From Peribacillus asahii (GTDB lineage Bacteria; Bacillota; Bacilli; Bacillales; DSM-1321): a DNA stretch of 64,000 bases. The translations under genes and the position numbers were made by a program. Below are positions 55,251 to 64,000 of this stretch, piece after piece. Numbering within the stretch: position 1 is the first letter of the stretch; each line of letters begins with the position of its first letter. The stretch covers positions 2,032,001-2,096,000 of the forward strand of contig NZ_CP026095.1 of assembly GCF_004006295.1 (NCBI RefSeq). The letters run 5' to 3'. The notes under the pieces were generated by a model, which was given only the letters and a program-made list of their open reading frames with translations, made no database searches and was not told the DNA's origin.

Positions 55251-55537
55251 TATACTAAATTATACCATTTCAAATGCATGGTGTATAGAACATATTTTCG
55301 GTTTTTTATCTGCACACCGCATTTGAGCGAACATTCATCCCATCCCTAAAGGGGGTGCCAGCGCACCGTAATGGGCTTTCTTTTCGCAAAATCGATAATT
55401 AAATCTTCAATAAGGATAATTATACGAAACTGTCCTTCTAACGGAAGAATGGATTTCCTTAAAAGAGTAGCTGCTGCCCTAATTTATTCTGAATGTGTTG
55501 TCCTCCTATTATCAATTGAATACAATGTTAAAATAAT
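55251..55537. other. Intergenic with an unsupported 64-codon frame
   Basis: The frame 55371-55565 has no ribosome binding site and runs into the csp promoter. I see no gene. Confidence 0.4.
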
Positions 55538-55566
55538 TTGCATTCCTTTCCAATCTCTGTTATGAT
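55538..55566 (+). promoter_or_regulatory. csp promoter and long leader
   Basis: TTGCAT and TATGAT have a 17-base spacer. The mRNA leader to the start codon would be about 115 bases, as in cold-shock genes, whose leaders change fold at low temperature. Confidence 0.65.
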
Positions 55567-55686
55567 AAAAAAGAATTATTTTTGTTCGGTGTAAAGGATA
55601 GTATAAGTTTGACTTTTCGTCTTGATGATCACTTTGGGCAAGAATAGTAATATACTGTGTGTTTAACACACTAGGAGGCAATAAAA

Positions 55687-55887
55687 ATGGAACAAGGTAC
55701 AGTTAAATGGTTTAATGCAGAAAAAGGTTTCGGATTTATCGAGCGTGAAAATGGAGACGACGTATTCGTACACTTCTCTGCTATCCAAAGTGAAGGTTTC
55801 AAATCATTAGACGAAGGTCAAAAAGTAACTTTTGACGTTGAGCAAGGTGCTCGTGGTGCTCAAGCTGCTAACGTTCAAAAAGCTTAA
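55687..55887 (+). CDS. Cold-shock protein (Csp family)
   Basis: This 66-residue single-strand nucleic acid chaperone has RNP1 KGFGFIE and RNP2 VFVHFS, with [11 protein letters not shown] at the start. TAGGAGG is a strong ribosome binding site. It is a full-length CspA/CspB/CspD-type protein; I do not assign a letter. Confidence 0.96.
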   Translation: MEQGTVKWFNAEKGFGFIERENGDDVFVHFSAIQSEGFKSLDEGQKVTFDVEQGARGAQAANVQKA

Positions 55888-55913
55888 TAGCAACAATAAC
55901 TAAACATCTACAC

Positions 55914-55946
55914 AAACAGATTCTTTAATTAGAGTCTGTTTTTTTA
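55914..55946 (+). terminator. Terminator of csp
   Basis: The stem AACAGATTCT / AGAGTCTGTT is followed by a T run. Confidence 0.85.
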
Positions 55947-56038
55947 ATTTTCTTTAAATGACTCGCAAGCAGAATCGTTCGTTTACATACATCATATACC
56001 AGTAAAATTCAGATGCTCGTTTTAAAAAAATATAAAAA

Positions 56039-56061
56039 CCCTACTCAATATACGAGTAGGG
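56039..56061 (-). terminator. Terminator of the minus-strand operon
   Basis: CCCTACTC / GAGTAGGG is followed on the minus strand by TTTTTATATTTTTTT. It lies about 200 bases behind the membrane-protein gene. Confidence 0.7.
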
Positions 56062-56265
56062 CGCATGGTACAAGTGAAGAAAAAAAGTTTAAAACTTAAA
56101 AGGTTGCTCTAAGTATAGCATAGTAAGTTAAGAACCCCTAATTAAATATTTTTATTTTTCTTACTCGTTTAATTCATCAAACAGAAAATAGTTAAAATAT
56201 TTGGAGTTTTGCTTCGTATGTTTCATCGTTTTAACCATATTAAAATAACGAAAATGTTATGAAGA

Positions 56266-56727
56266 TTAATCTCTGATTCGTTTAACCCAACGATAAAAAA
56301 CATAAATGAATGTTAAATAAAGTGCATAACCAATAAATGAATAGATGTGCTTCCATGAATCGTTGTGAATGAAAAGTCCCCATGTTTCTGCTTGCTTTTC
56401 GCCAATAGATATAAATAGGCTTAAGAGGAGAATAAGCGCTGCTTTTTTCCAGACGTTTACTTTCTGACACACATATATATATAAGCCAACGAACAGCGGG
56501 AGCCCAATCAATGTAAAGAAAATATTGATTGGAAAAATCTCGGGCAAGGGTCTTTTAGGGAAGTAGTATATACCTTTTCCAACAAAATAAAGATCAAGGT
56601 ACGTTCCAATGAGTGAAGCGAGAAGTAGCGTAGGAATTACGACTGATATATGTTTAGTTCCGTAGAAAAATCGCTTTTTTGGCGATCGTTGTGAGCTCGA
56701 TTCTTTCAAGTGTTTGGCAATATTCAT
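56266..56727 (-). CDS. CBO0543-like membrane protein
   Basis: This protein of about 153 residues has four predicted helices (ISVVIPTLLLASLIGTYLDL, NIFFTLIGLPLFVGLYIYV, AALILLLSLFISIGEKQAE and a C-terminal one). The layout matches the CBO0543 family of Bacillus membrane proteins. I start it at the ATG at 56727, six bases after GGAGAG; the upstream ATG at 56742 precedes that site. It overlaps the 3' end of the DUF2515 gene by about 74 bases. Function is unknown. Confidence 0.7.
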   Translation of the reverse strand: MNIAKHLKESSSQRSPKKRFFYGTKHISVVIPTLLLASLIGTYLDLYFVGKGIYYFPKRPLPEIFPINIFFTLIGLPLFVGLYIYVCQKVNVWKKAALILLLSLFISIGEKQAETWGLFIHNDSWKHIYSFIGYALYLTFIYVFYRWVKRIRD

Positions 56728-57799
56728 CTTCAATCTCTCCATTTATGGTTTCTTCTGAATTAATTAAGTAATAAACAACTTGCCAATCTTCATACCATTC
56801 CTTGATTTCAGCCTCCTCATGTACGCAATCTTTCCATACGAATTCTAATTTAGGACTATAGAAGCGTATGGAGCCTGGAAGCAGCTGGCATGACTTGAGC
56901 CTTCGTTTCAACAATCTTCCTGGAACACCTTCATCGATATCATGAAAAATATGAGGCCAATAATCTTTTCTAGAACCAGAATGAGGGGTCAGATATGCCC
57001 ATTGCTCGATTTTATTTAACCGTTTTGAATCTGCAAACAAAATAGAATATAGTCGTTTTCCTAATAAAATTCGTCGGTGTAAGCTTTCAAAATGATGTAA
57101 GGTCTCACCAATTAGCTTTACTTTACCATTTTCTAAATAAGGAAAAAGAATTTGATTCATTGATAATAAATCCTGTAGTTTAAATTCTAAAGTATTAAAA
57201 ATGCTCTTTTTAAAAACAGGGTTGTCTATCACTCTTAATTCTAAATAGCTTTGCTCATTAATGATTAAGGCAATTGTTAGAGTATATGGATCACAATCTT
57301 CTAAAAAATGATTCCAAATTATTTCCATGAACAGCGACACATGAAAATGCGGCAAAAGATAAAAAAGATTTTTTTCTCTTTTGATGCTCTCTTCATAAAG
57401 TAAAAATTGGGGAAATGCATCTTGAAAAATCAGCCAATTCCCTCGCTCTAAAAATGTGAAAAAGGACTGACATTCTTTTTTCGTTAGTAATCGAGGAAGA
57501 AGCCCGCCCTTTAAATCGGTCATATTCCAGCCGCCATTTCGCGACACCATATGTCCTAGAAAAGCCCAATGCACTTCGGGATGGCACTGATAAAAATCAA
57601 GATAGGCTTTCGTTCTTGTTATATTATTTTGGTTCCATTTGTTTGTTTTAAATTTGATTTGTTCGATTAATGTTCTTTCCTCGGAAGAGAGCTCTGTTTT
57701 TATGGAAGGCTGTTTACTTCTTGCTTTTAATTCTTTTTTGATTGTGGCAAGAGGTTCAAGGAGTGTTATTTTTTTCTGACTTATAAGTTTAGACCAGAT
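56654..57799 (-). CDS. DUF2515 (YppC-like) protein with apparent AUC start
   Basis: The conserved core is HWAFLGHMVSRNGGWNMTDL, LERGNWLIFQDAFPQFLLYE and FYLLPHFHVSLFMEIIWN, as in B. subtilis YppC. Homologous-looking sequence extends upstream of the first GTG (57574): NNITRTKAYLDFYQCHPEVH. The frame is open to a perfect ribosome binding site (AAGGAGG, minus strand, 57808-57814), and eight bases after it is ATC (57799-57797); no ATG, GTG or TTG occurs in frame between it and 57574. From ATC the protein has 381 residues. Either AUC is used or an ATG was lost. Confidence 0.75.
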   Translation of the reverse strand: MWSKLISQKKITLLEPLATIKKELKARSKQPSIKTELSSEERTLIEQIKFKTNKWNQNNITRTKAYLDFYQCHPEVHWAFLGHMVSRNGGWNMTDLKGGLLPRLLTKKECQSFFTFLERGNWLIFQDAFPQFLLYEESIKREKNLFYLLPHFHVSLFMEIIWNHFLEDCDPYTLTIALIINEQSYLELRVIDNPVFKKSIFNTLEFKLQDLLSMNQILFPYLENGKVKLIGETLHHFESLHRRILLGKRLYSILFADSKRLNKIEQWAYLTPHSGSRKDYWPHIFHDIDEGVPGRLLKRRLKSCQLLPGSIRFYSPKLEFVWKDCVHEEAEIKEWYEDWQVVYYLINSEETINGEIEDEYCQTLERIELTTIAKKAIFLRN

Positions 57800-57999
57800 A
57801 ACGGTATCCTCCTTTTAAATCTATGAAGAACCTATGCTTATTTTATTAAAGGAATGAAATGTTCATGATGAGAAGTTTATGTGTCAATATTTAGACAAAA
57901 GGGTGATTCTCTATATTTAAAGAAGGAGCAGGGAGGGAAACGCCGCTCAAAAGTTGAATATTGTTATGTGGTAAATTATAGAAAATGGGGTGGGCTGTT

Positions 58000-58644
58000 A
58001 TGACTGTACTTCCAAAACCTGCATCAACCGTTGTTTTAATCGATCATATGTCTAGGGTTTATTTAACGAAGCGACCAGCGACGATGAAGTTTCTAGCTGG
58101 CTTTTATGTGTTTCCAGGCGGAGCAGTAGAAGAAGGAGATTATGTCGTAGATCATGCATACATAACTCACTCGATATTGAATGAGCCATTTAGTTCTGCT
58201 CATTATATCGCTGCAGTACGAGAGATATTCGAAGAAGTTGGGATTTTATTTGGCAGTCAAGGCGACGGATTTCCTATTCAATTTCAAAAAGAAACGGAAC
58301 AGGAATATCGTCGTCTCCTTGTAAATCGTGACATTTCATTTGCACAATTATTAGAGCAAGAAAACATTCGCCTTCATCTTGATTGTCTGCGATATTTTGG
58401 GCACCGAATTACTCCAAAAGAAAGTGCTTATCGCTTCGATACTCGATTTTTTCTAGCGGAATTGCCTGAGGGACAAACCCCGAAGCCTGATTTAAACGAA
58501 ATTGACAAAGCTTTTTGGATTGCCCCAGAGGAAGCTTTATTGTCCTATCAAAATGGAAATATGCTTCTTGCTCCTCCAACGGTTACTGCACTTCAAACAG
58601 TTATCAATTATCAAAAAGGGGGAGCGCTGCTCATGCCTAGGTAA
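58000..58644 (+). CDS. Nudix hydrolase
   Basis: This 214-residue protein has FPGGAVEEGDY and AAVREIFEEVGILFG, a Nudix box split by an insert of about 20 residues (GG...REIFEEVG), as in NUDT19/CoA-diphosphatase-like proteins. ATG 58000 follows GGGGTGGG at good spacing; ATG 57985 overlaps it. The substrate, perhaps a CoA or nucleotide derivative, is unknown. Confidence 0.87.
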   Translation: MTVLPKPASTVVLIDHMSRVYLTKRPATMKFLAGFYVFPGGAVEEGDYVVDHAYITHSILNEPFSSAHYIAAVREIFEEVGILFGSQGDGFPIQFQKETEQEYRRLLVNRDISFAQLLEQENIRLHLDCLRYFGHRITPKESAYRFDTRFFLAELPEGQTPKPDLNEIDKAFWIAPEEALLSYQNGNMLLAPPTVTALQTVINYQKGGALLMPR

Positions 58645-58648
58645 GAAA

Positions 58649-59482
58649 TCAAGAGTGAATCGAGTACCATGAATCGTGCAGTGAAACTGTTCCTTCCTTC
58701 ATCAACTTGATTAAATGGGCCTCTGTCGTTTTTTTCGCAACCTCAAAAATACTTGGATGAATATTCTTTTCATAAATCATTTCTGTCAAACTTGTAGAGG
58801 TTAATTGCTGATGTTTTAAAAGTAGAGATTGAATTTGGTTTTCTCGGTATAATCTACGGTTTAATACAAATTCAATTTGTTTATAGGGATGTTCGACCCA
58901 TTCACCATGTCCTGGTCCAATTTTTGCTAAATCCAAGTGCTGTAAACGTTCTAAAGTATGAATATACTCGCTCATATCTCCTTCTGGGGGACCAATCCAT
59001 GTTGTTCCTTCAGATAAAATATTGTCCCCGGCAAGGAGAATTTGATTAGAAGGTATATAAAGATTTAACATACCTGGAGTGTGTCCTGGACTATGAATAA
59101 TCAGTATTTCTAGGTCAGCTATATGTATGACATCACCATCGTTTAGCATCGATACTGCATGCACTGGAAAAATCGCTTTCAAGATGGCTTGTTTTTCTTT
59201 TGGGTGGCAATAAATTACAGGAGACCAATCCATTAATTGACGAACCCCCGGTGCATGATCCCGGTGAGAATGTGTAAGAATAATAGATTTGGGTATGGCT
59301 AAGTCATTTTCCTTAAGTGCTTTGTTTAACTCCTTTTTCGTTATCTCCTGATCGTATCCCGCATCAACTAATATACTTTCTTGCTTATTCCCAATTAAAT
59401 AACAATTTGTTGTTGTATTTGGCCATAGAGTTGGCGTGGAAATTGGAACACGTACGATTTTAATTGGATTGTGTAATGGCAT
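58649..59482 (-). CDS. MBL-fold metallohydrolase
   Basis: This 277-residue protein has the HSHRDH zinc motif (ILTHSHRDHAPGVRQL), SPGHTPGMLNLY, LLAGDNIL and GPGHGEW, like LACTB2/glyoxalase II-type hydrolases, with a C-terminal winged-helix-like tail. The ATG at 59482 is eight bases after AAAGGA; the ATG at 59491 is adjacent to it. It converges with the Nudix gene with only four bases between them. Substrate is unknown. Confidence 0.87.
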   Translation of the reverse strand: MPLHNPIKIVRVPISTPTLWPNTTTNCYLIGNKQESILVDAGYDQEITKKELNKALKENDLAIPKSIILTHSHRDHAPGVRQLMDWSPVIYCHPKEKQAILKAIFPVHAVSMLNDGDVIHIADLEILIIHSPGHTPGMLNLYIPSNQILLAGDNILSEGTTWIGPPEGDMSEYIHTLERLQHLDLAKIGPGHGEWVEHPYKQIEFVLNRRLYRENQIQSLLLKHQQLTSTSLTEMIYEKNIHPSIFEVAKKTTEAHLIKLMKEGTVSLHDSWYSIHS

Positions 59483-59609
59483 GAATTTCATCCTTTCGGC
59501 AATGTGATACTTTAAACGAATGATAAACTAAATATATTCCTCATGAATCGTCAAAATCCTTCACTAAGTGAGGTTGTGTTTACAATTTTATGAAATAAAA
59601 AATATATTT

Positions 59610-59650
59610 TGGAAAATTTATTGAATATTCCCATAGTAGTATGTTATATT
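59610..59650 (+). promoter_or_regulatory. Promoter and IclR operator candidate for malate synthase
   Basis: TTGAAT (59621) and TATATT (59645) have an 18-base spacer. The -35 lies within the imperfect palindrome TGGAAAAT...GAATATTCCCA (59610-59633), a plausible site for the IclR protein encoded downstream. Confidence 0.5.
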
Positions 59651-59734
59651 TTCAACATGAATAAAAAACAGCGTTTCGTAATAACAAACGCTTGATTATC
59701 TGAATTTTTTATTAATAGTTTGGAGGAAAGAAAC

Positions 59735-61921
59735 ATGACTCAATATGTAAAGGTTGGTAGTTTACAAGTAGCAAATGAATTGTATAATTTTGTGAATCAA
59801 GAAGCTTTACCAGAAAGTGGTTTAACAACGGAGCAATTTTGGGCAGGTTTCGAAAAAATCATTACAGATTTAACACCTGAAAACAAAGAGCTATTAGCTA
59901 TCCGCGACGAGCTTCAAAATAAAATTAATACTTGGCATTTAGAACATAAAGAGTTTAATAGTGACGAATACAAAGCATTTTTACAAAGCATTGGTTATTT
60001 AGAAGAGGAAGTAGCCGATTTTCAAATCGGTTCAGAAAATGTAGACGACGAGATCGCGATTCAAGGCGGACCTCAATTAGTTGTACCTGTTAATAACGGT
60101 CGCTATGCGATTAATGCAGCGAATGCTCGCTGGGGAAGCTTATATGACGCACTTTATGGAACAGATGCTATTAGTGAAGAGGATGGGGCCGAGGTTACAC
60201 CCCGTTATAACCCAGTTCGTGGTCAAAAGGTTATTGACTTTGCACGCAATTTCCTAGATCAAGCTGCTCCGTTACAAAATGGCTCTCATAAAGAGGCAGC
60301 ACAATACAAAATTGAAGCAGGACAACTAATTGTTACATTAAACAATGGTCAAACAACTACTTTGGCTGAAAGTGAAAAATTAATCGGTTACCAAGGAAAT
60401 GAAGCAGAGCCTTCAGCCGTGTTACTAAAAAATAATAGAATGCATTTTGAAATCCAAATCGACCGCAATCATCCAATTGGTAAAGATGATGCAGTTGGTG
60501 TAAAAGATATTTTACTAGAAGCTGCAACAACAACAATTATGGACTGTGAAGACTCCGTTGCTGCTGTTGATGCGGAAGATAAAACGCTAGTATACCGCAA
60601 TTGGTTAGGATTAATGAAAGGTGATTTGTCAGCGACTTTCGCTAAAGGAAATAAAGAGATGACAAGAACGATGAATCCTGACCGTACGTACACATCGGTA
60701 AATGGAGGAGAAATTTCGTTAAATGGTCGCTCTCTATTATTTGTTCGTAATGTAGGGCATTTAATGACGAATTCAGCCATTTTAGATGCGGATGGAAATG
60801 AAGTGTATGAAGGAATTATGGATGGCGTAATTACAAGTTTAATTGCGAAGCATACGCTTTTAGGAAATGGAAAATATAGCAATACAGCGAAGGGCTCTAT
60901 TTATATCGTTAAGCCGAAAATGCACGGTTCTCGAGAAGCGGCATTTGCGAATACGTTATTTAACCGAATTGAAGATATGCTTGGGTTAGAGCGCCATACA
61001 TTAAAAATTGGGGTTATGGATGAAGAACGCCGTACATCATTGAACTTGAAAAACAGTATTTATGCGGTAAAAGATCGTATTGCCTTCATTAATACAGGAT
61101 TCCTAGATCGTACAGGTGATGAAATGCACACATCTATGGAAGCGGGCGTCATGATTCGCAAAAATGATATGAAAGCAACAACATGGCTGCAAAGCTATGA
61201 AAAATCTAATGTAAACATCGGTTTAAATGCTGGCTTACAAGGTCGTGCCCAAATCGGGAAAGGAATGTGGGCAATGCCAGATTTAATGGCTGAAATGATT
61301 AAGCAAAAAATTGGTCATTTAAAAGCTGGGGCCAATACTGCTTGGGTTCCATCTCCAACAGGAGCGACATTACATGCGCTTCATTATCATCAAGTAGATG
61401 TAACAGAAGTTCAAAATGAATTAAAGAATCAAACAAGTGATTTAAAAGATGATATTTTAACGCTTCCATTAGCAGAAAATCCACAATGGAGCTCTGAAGA
61501 CATTCAAGCGGAATTAGATAACAATGCACAAGGTATTCTTGGCTATGTAGTACGTTGGGTAGAACAAGGTGTAGGTTGTTCAAAAGTGCCGGATATCAAC
61601 AATATTGGTTTAATGGAAGATCGTGCTACACTTCGAATTTCTAGTCAACACGTGGCAAACTGGCTTCACCATGGCATTGTAACAAAGGAACAAGTAGAGG
61701 AAACTTTACAACGTATGGCAAAGCTTGTTGACGAACAAAATGCGGGAGATGCTGCATATCGTCCAATGAGTCCTGATTATGAAAATTCAGTAGCTTTCCA
61801 AGCAGCAAGTGATTTAATTTTCTTAGGCTATGATCAACCAAATGGATATACAGAGCCAATTTTACATCGTCGTCGTTTAGAAGCAAAAGCTAAAGCTAAA
61901 TTTGCAGTAAAACAATCCTAA
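59735..61921 (+). CDS. glcB: Malate synthase G
   Basis: It condenses glyoxylate with acetyl-CoA to malate. The 728-residue length and domain order fit the G form: [96 protein letters not shown] 59735 follows TTGGAGGAAAG. It is usual in bacteria that use glycolate or purine-derived glyoxylate. The IclR gene and the adenine deaminase behind it support control by purine or glyoxylate metabolism (inference). Confidence 0.97.
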   Translation: MTQYVKVGSLQVANELYNFVNQEALPESGLTTEQFWAGFEKIITDLTPENKELLAIRDELQNKINTWHLEHKEFNSDEYKAFLQSIGYLEEEVADFQIGSENVDDEIAIQGGPQLVVPVNNGRYAINAANARWGSLYDALYGTDAISEEDGAEVTPRYNPVRGQKVIDFARNFLDQAAPLQNGSHKEAAQYKIEAGQLIVTLNNGQTTTLAESEKLIGYQGNEAEPSAVLLKNNRMHFEIQIDRNHPIGKDDAVGVKDILLEAATTTIMDCEDSVAAVDAEDKTLVYRNWLGLMKGDLSATFAKGNKEMTRTMNPDRTYTSVNGGEISLNGRSLLFVRNVGHLMTNSAILDADGNEVYEGIMDGVITSLIAKHTLLGNGKYSNTAKGSIYIVKPKMHGSREAAFANTLFNRIEDMLGLERHTLKIGVMDEERRTSLNLKNSIYAVKDRIAFINTGFLDRTGDEMHTSMEAGVMIRKNDMKATTWLQSYEKSNVNIGLNAGLQGRAQIGKGMWAMPDLMAEMIKQKIGHLKAGANTAWVPSPTGATLHALHYHQVDVTEVQNELKNQTSDLKDDILTLPLAENPQWSSEDIQAELDNNAQGILGYVVRWVEQGVGCSKVPDINNIGLMEDRATLRISSQHVANWLHHGIVTKEQVEETLQRMAKLVDEQNAGDAAYRPMSPDYENSVAFQAASDLIFLGYDQPNGYTEPILHRRRLEAKAKAKFAVKQS

Positions 61922-61934
61922 TACACTAGGAACG

Positions 61935-61979
61935 GCTGAGTTGAAAGCTTGTTGCATACAAACTTTTGACTCAGCTATT
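61935..61979 (+). terminator. Terminator of glcB
   Basis: GCTGAGTTGAAAG pairs with CTTTTGACTCAGC (two mismatches) and is followed by TATTTT. Confidence 0.7.
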
Positions 61980-62050
61980 TTCAGTAGATTTACAGTTTTG
62001 GAGGAATCCTTTATCATAATAAAATACAGCAGTGGAGGTGAACAAAATAT

Positions 62051-62833
62051 ATGAATAGAGACAATATGGTCAAATCTGTAAGTAGAGCCTTGGATATTAT
62101 TGCTATACTAGGTACAAAGCAGCAAGGTCTAGGCGTGACTGAAATTGCTAATCAAATGGATATTAATAAAAGTTCCGTTTATCGAATTTTATCTACCCTT
62201 GTTCAATATGGGTATGTTGAACAAAATCAAGAAACGGATCGCTATAAATTAGGCTATAAATTTTTAGAAATAAGCTCTAAATTATTAGAGTCTATTGATT
62301 TACGTACAGAAGCTAGACCTTTCTTAAAAGAGCTTGAAGAAGAAACAACGGAGGTCATTCATTTAGTTGTGTATGATCAAGGTGAAGTTGTATATATTGA
62401 GAAGTTAGAAGGTAATCAGTTATTACGAATGCATTCTAAAGTAGGAAAACGAGCACCGATGCATTGTACATCGGTTGGGAAAGCAATATTAGCTCATCTG
62501 CCAATACAAGTTGTTTTAAATATTTTGGATCAAAAAGGCATGCCGGTACATACGGATAAAACAATTACGAATCAAGAAGAGTTTTTACAAGAATTAAGCA
62601 AGGTGAGAGAGGTAGGATTTGCTCTTGATTTAGAAGAAAATGAATCGGGGATTACTTGTATCGCTGTTCCTATTTTTGATCATTTAGGGAATATTATTGC
62701 TGCTATAAGTATTTCAGGACCAACGATCAGAATGACGGATGAACGATTAGAACAATTGAGTCAGCGAATGATTCAAGTAGGGCAGCAAATATCAGCGCGT
62801 CTTGGTTATGAAAATAAAATAAGTTGGCTTTAA
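62051..62833 (+). CDS. IclR-family transcriptional regulator
   Basis: This 260-residue protein has an N-terminal winged helix (SRALDIIAILGTKQQGLGVT, EIANQMDINKSSVYRILSTL) and a C-terminal effector domain (GKRAPMHCTSVGKAILAHLP, GFALDLEENESGITCIAVPI, AAISISGP). It lies between malate synthase and adenine deaminase and probably controls one or both. Glyoxylate and allantoin are effectors of relatives such as AllR, but the ligand here is not shown. Confidence 0.92.
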   Translation: MNRDNMVKSVSRALDIIAILGTKQQGLGVTEIANQMDINKSSVYRILSTLVQYGYVEQNQETDRYKLGYKFLEISSKLLESIDLRTEARPFLKELEEETTEVIHLVVYDQGEVVYIEKLEGNQLLRMHSKVGKRAPMHCTSVGKAILAHLPIQVVLNILDQKGMPVHTDKTITNQEEFLQELSKVREVGFALDLEENESGITCIAVPIFDHLGNIIAAISISGPTIRMTDERLEQLSQRMIQVGQQISARLGYENKISWL

Positions 62834-62862
62834 GAGACGAACTCGCTTCGTTTCTTTTTTTT
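62832..62862 (+). terminator. Terminator of the IclR gene
   Basis: AAGAGACG / CGTTTCTT is followed by a T run. Confidence 0.7.
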
Positions 62863-62932
62863 GAGCTCTTGAAAACCCTTTTATTTAAAATTATGTTAAA
62901 ATATAGATAATCAACCGAATGGGGGGCTTTTT

Positions 62933-64000
62933 TTGGTAGAACAGAGATATAGATGGAAAAATAAGCAGTTACGCAAACAGATTGAAATAGTAGATGGGAA
63001 ACGAGCTCCTAGTATTCTTTTAAAAAATGCAACTTATTTAAATCATCCACTGAAAAGATGGGTGAAGGCAAACATTTGGATTTACGGTGATCGAATCATT
63101 TATGTAGGAGATAAGCTTCCAGATGTGACAGAGGGTTGTGAAATTGTAGATTGCACAGATTGTTTTTTAGTTCCCGGTTATATTGAGCCCCATTCGCATC
63201 CATTTCAATTATATAATCCTCAAACATATGCACGATATTCAGCGTATGGTGGAACGACAACATTGGTTAATGATAATCTTCAATTCTTTTTACATCTTGA
63301 GCAGAAGAAAGCGTTTACGTTGTTAGAAGAACTGAAAAATATCCCAGCTAGTATGTATTGGTGGTGCCGTTTTGATGGTCAAACGGAACTTAGAAATGAA
63401 GAAACAATCTTTACACATGATCAAGTAACAGCTTGGCTTGAACACGATGCTGTAGTCCAAGGCGGTGAACTGACAGCATGGCCTAAATTGCTAGCTGGTC
63501 ATGAAGACATGCTAAATTGGGTCCAAGAAGCAAAACGAATGAGAAAGAAAATTGAAGGCCACTTTCCAGGTGCATCAGAAAAAACGTTAGCTAAACTTAT
63601 GTTACTAGGAGCAGATTGTGATCATGAAGCTATGACAGGTCAGGAAGTTCTTTCTCGTTTGATGCAAGGATATACCGTTTCCTTGAGAAACTCTTCTATT
63701 CGACCTGATTTAGAAAATCTGCTGAAGGACATTCATGAATTAGGTATTCATCAATACGATAACTTTATTTTCACGACTGATGGCTCGCACTCGTCCTTTT
63801 ATGATGAAGGCTGTATTGATAAGATGATTAAAATAGCACTTGAGCAAAATGTTCCAATTATTGATGCCTACAATATGGCTACCATCAATGTGGCGCAATA
63901 TTACAATTTAGCTCATTTACACGGGAAAATTGCAACAGGCAGAATCGCTCATATTAATTTTCTTCAAAGTAAGACAAATCCTACACCTATTTCTGTTTTG
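62933..64000 (+). CDS. yerA: Adenine deaminase, YerA type, 5' part
   Basis: TTG 62933 follows GGGGGG, and the frame stays open to the window end (356 residues of about 580). Amidohydrolase features are VPGYIEPHSHPFQLYNP (metal-binding HxH), YGGTTTLVNDN, KIEGHFPGASEKTLAKLM (metal His), GADCDHEAMTG and FTTDGSHSS (catalytic Asp). The order and spacing match the second adenine-deaminase-like group represented by B. subtilis YerA. It would turn adenine into hypoxanthine. Position after glcB and iclR suggests purine use that ends in glyoxylate. Confidence 0.88.
   Translation, partial: MVEQRYRWKNKQLRKQIEIVDGKRAPSILLKNATYLNHPLKRWVKANIWIYGDRIIYVGDKLPDVTEGCEIVDCTDCFLVPGYIEPHSHPFQLYNPQTYARYSAYGGTTTLVNDNLQFFLHLEQKKAFTLLEELKNIPASMYWWCRFDGQTELRNEETIFTHDQVTAWLEHDAVVQGGELTAWPKLLAGHEDMLNWVQEAKRMRKKIEGHFPGASEKTLAKLMLLGADCDHEAMTGQEVLSRLMQGYTVSLRNSSIRPDLENLLKDIHELGIHQYDNFIFTTDGSHSSFYDEGCIDKMIKIALEQNVPIIDAYNMATINVAQYYNLAHLHGKIATGRIAHINFLQSKTNPTPISVL

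Noticed and set aside
55371..55565. 64-codon frame before csp
   Set aside because: No ribosome binding site, and it overlaps the csp promoter.
1..64000. CRISPR arrays, tRNA or rRNA genes
   Set aside because: I saw no regularly spaced repeat arrays, no tRNA cloverleaf and no rRNA gene; only one short rRNA-spacer-like motif near 55.23 kb.

Overview
This is a low-GC window from an endospore-forming Firmicute of the Bacillaceae. The evidence is strong GGAGG-type ribosome binding sites, many GTG and TTG starts, A/T-rich intrinsic terminators and a set of Bacillus-type genes: splA-splB (spore photoproduct lyase, with the same cysteine numbering as B. subtilis), uvsE, ydaG-like, DUF2515/YppC-like, dbpA, helD, a csp gene, csoR-copZ-copA and an adenine deaminase of the YerA type. 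I do not name a species.

Layout. Positions 1-7.7 kb hold the 3' end of moaB, then a decayed prophage or integrative element: a broken ImmA peptidase, a truncated tyrosine recombinase, a DUF1064 nuclease, a RinA-type activator with an in-frame stop, and several very small genes. A complete group II intron (5336-7189) is inserted directly behind an intrinsic terminator, as class IIC introns do. Positions 7.9-12.1 kb carry brnQ, a DUF2089 three-gene module and an R2-like ligand-binding oxidase. Positions 12.2-14.8 kb are a second decayed phage-type island (ERCC4 nuclease with an in-frame stop, FlbD-like and FbpA-like small proteins, an IS3-type remnant). Positions 14.9-20.5 kb hold a diguanylate cyclase and a GGDEF-EAL protein flanking an alpha/beta hydrolase. 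Positions 20.6-26.5 kb hold folE, a deoxynucleotidase-like HAD protein, a thioredoxin-reductase-like flavoprotein without redox cysteines, DUF4260, a membrane hydrolase and two CPBP-type membrane proteins.

Positions 26.6-30.6 kb form a copper efflux locus (csoR, copZ, copA and a His-rich anchored protein) with matching operator candidates before csoR and before copA. Positions 30.9-41.4 kb carry transporters, UV-damage repair (uvsE, splAB), a stress flavoprotein, a sulfite-oxidase-type molybdoenzyme and a lipoprotein. A wrecked small alarmone synthetase gene lies between the last two; its 3' part is inverted in place. Positions 41.5-50.1 kb are mostly regulators with visible operator candidates: a KinB-like histidine kinase, TetR with a tyrosine phosphatase, ArsR with an SRPBCC protein, two EamA transporters and a MocR regulator. 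Positions 50.8-57.8 kb hold helD, dbpA, an IS200/IS605-like remnant, csp, and a DUF2515 gene that appears to start at AUC. Positions 58-64 kb hold a Nudix hydrolase, an MBL-fold hydrolase, malate synthase G, an IclR regulator and the 5' part of an adenine deaminase.

Two themes run through the window. First, several otherwise collinear genes are interrupted by one in-frame stop, and the stops are a mixture of TAA, TAG and TGA, which fits decay rather than recoding. Second, a short repeat with GGCT(A/T)TGTTA ends occurs four times (17.7, 20.6, 41.4 and 45.3 kb) and behaves like a miniature transposable element. The best candidates for new biology are the AUC-initiated DUF2515 gene, the interleaved inverted repeats before the EamA transporter, the small membrane peptide at 2.5 kb and the folE/nucleotidase/flavoprotein cluster.
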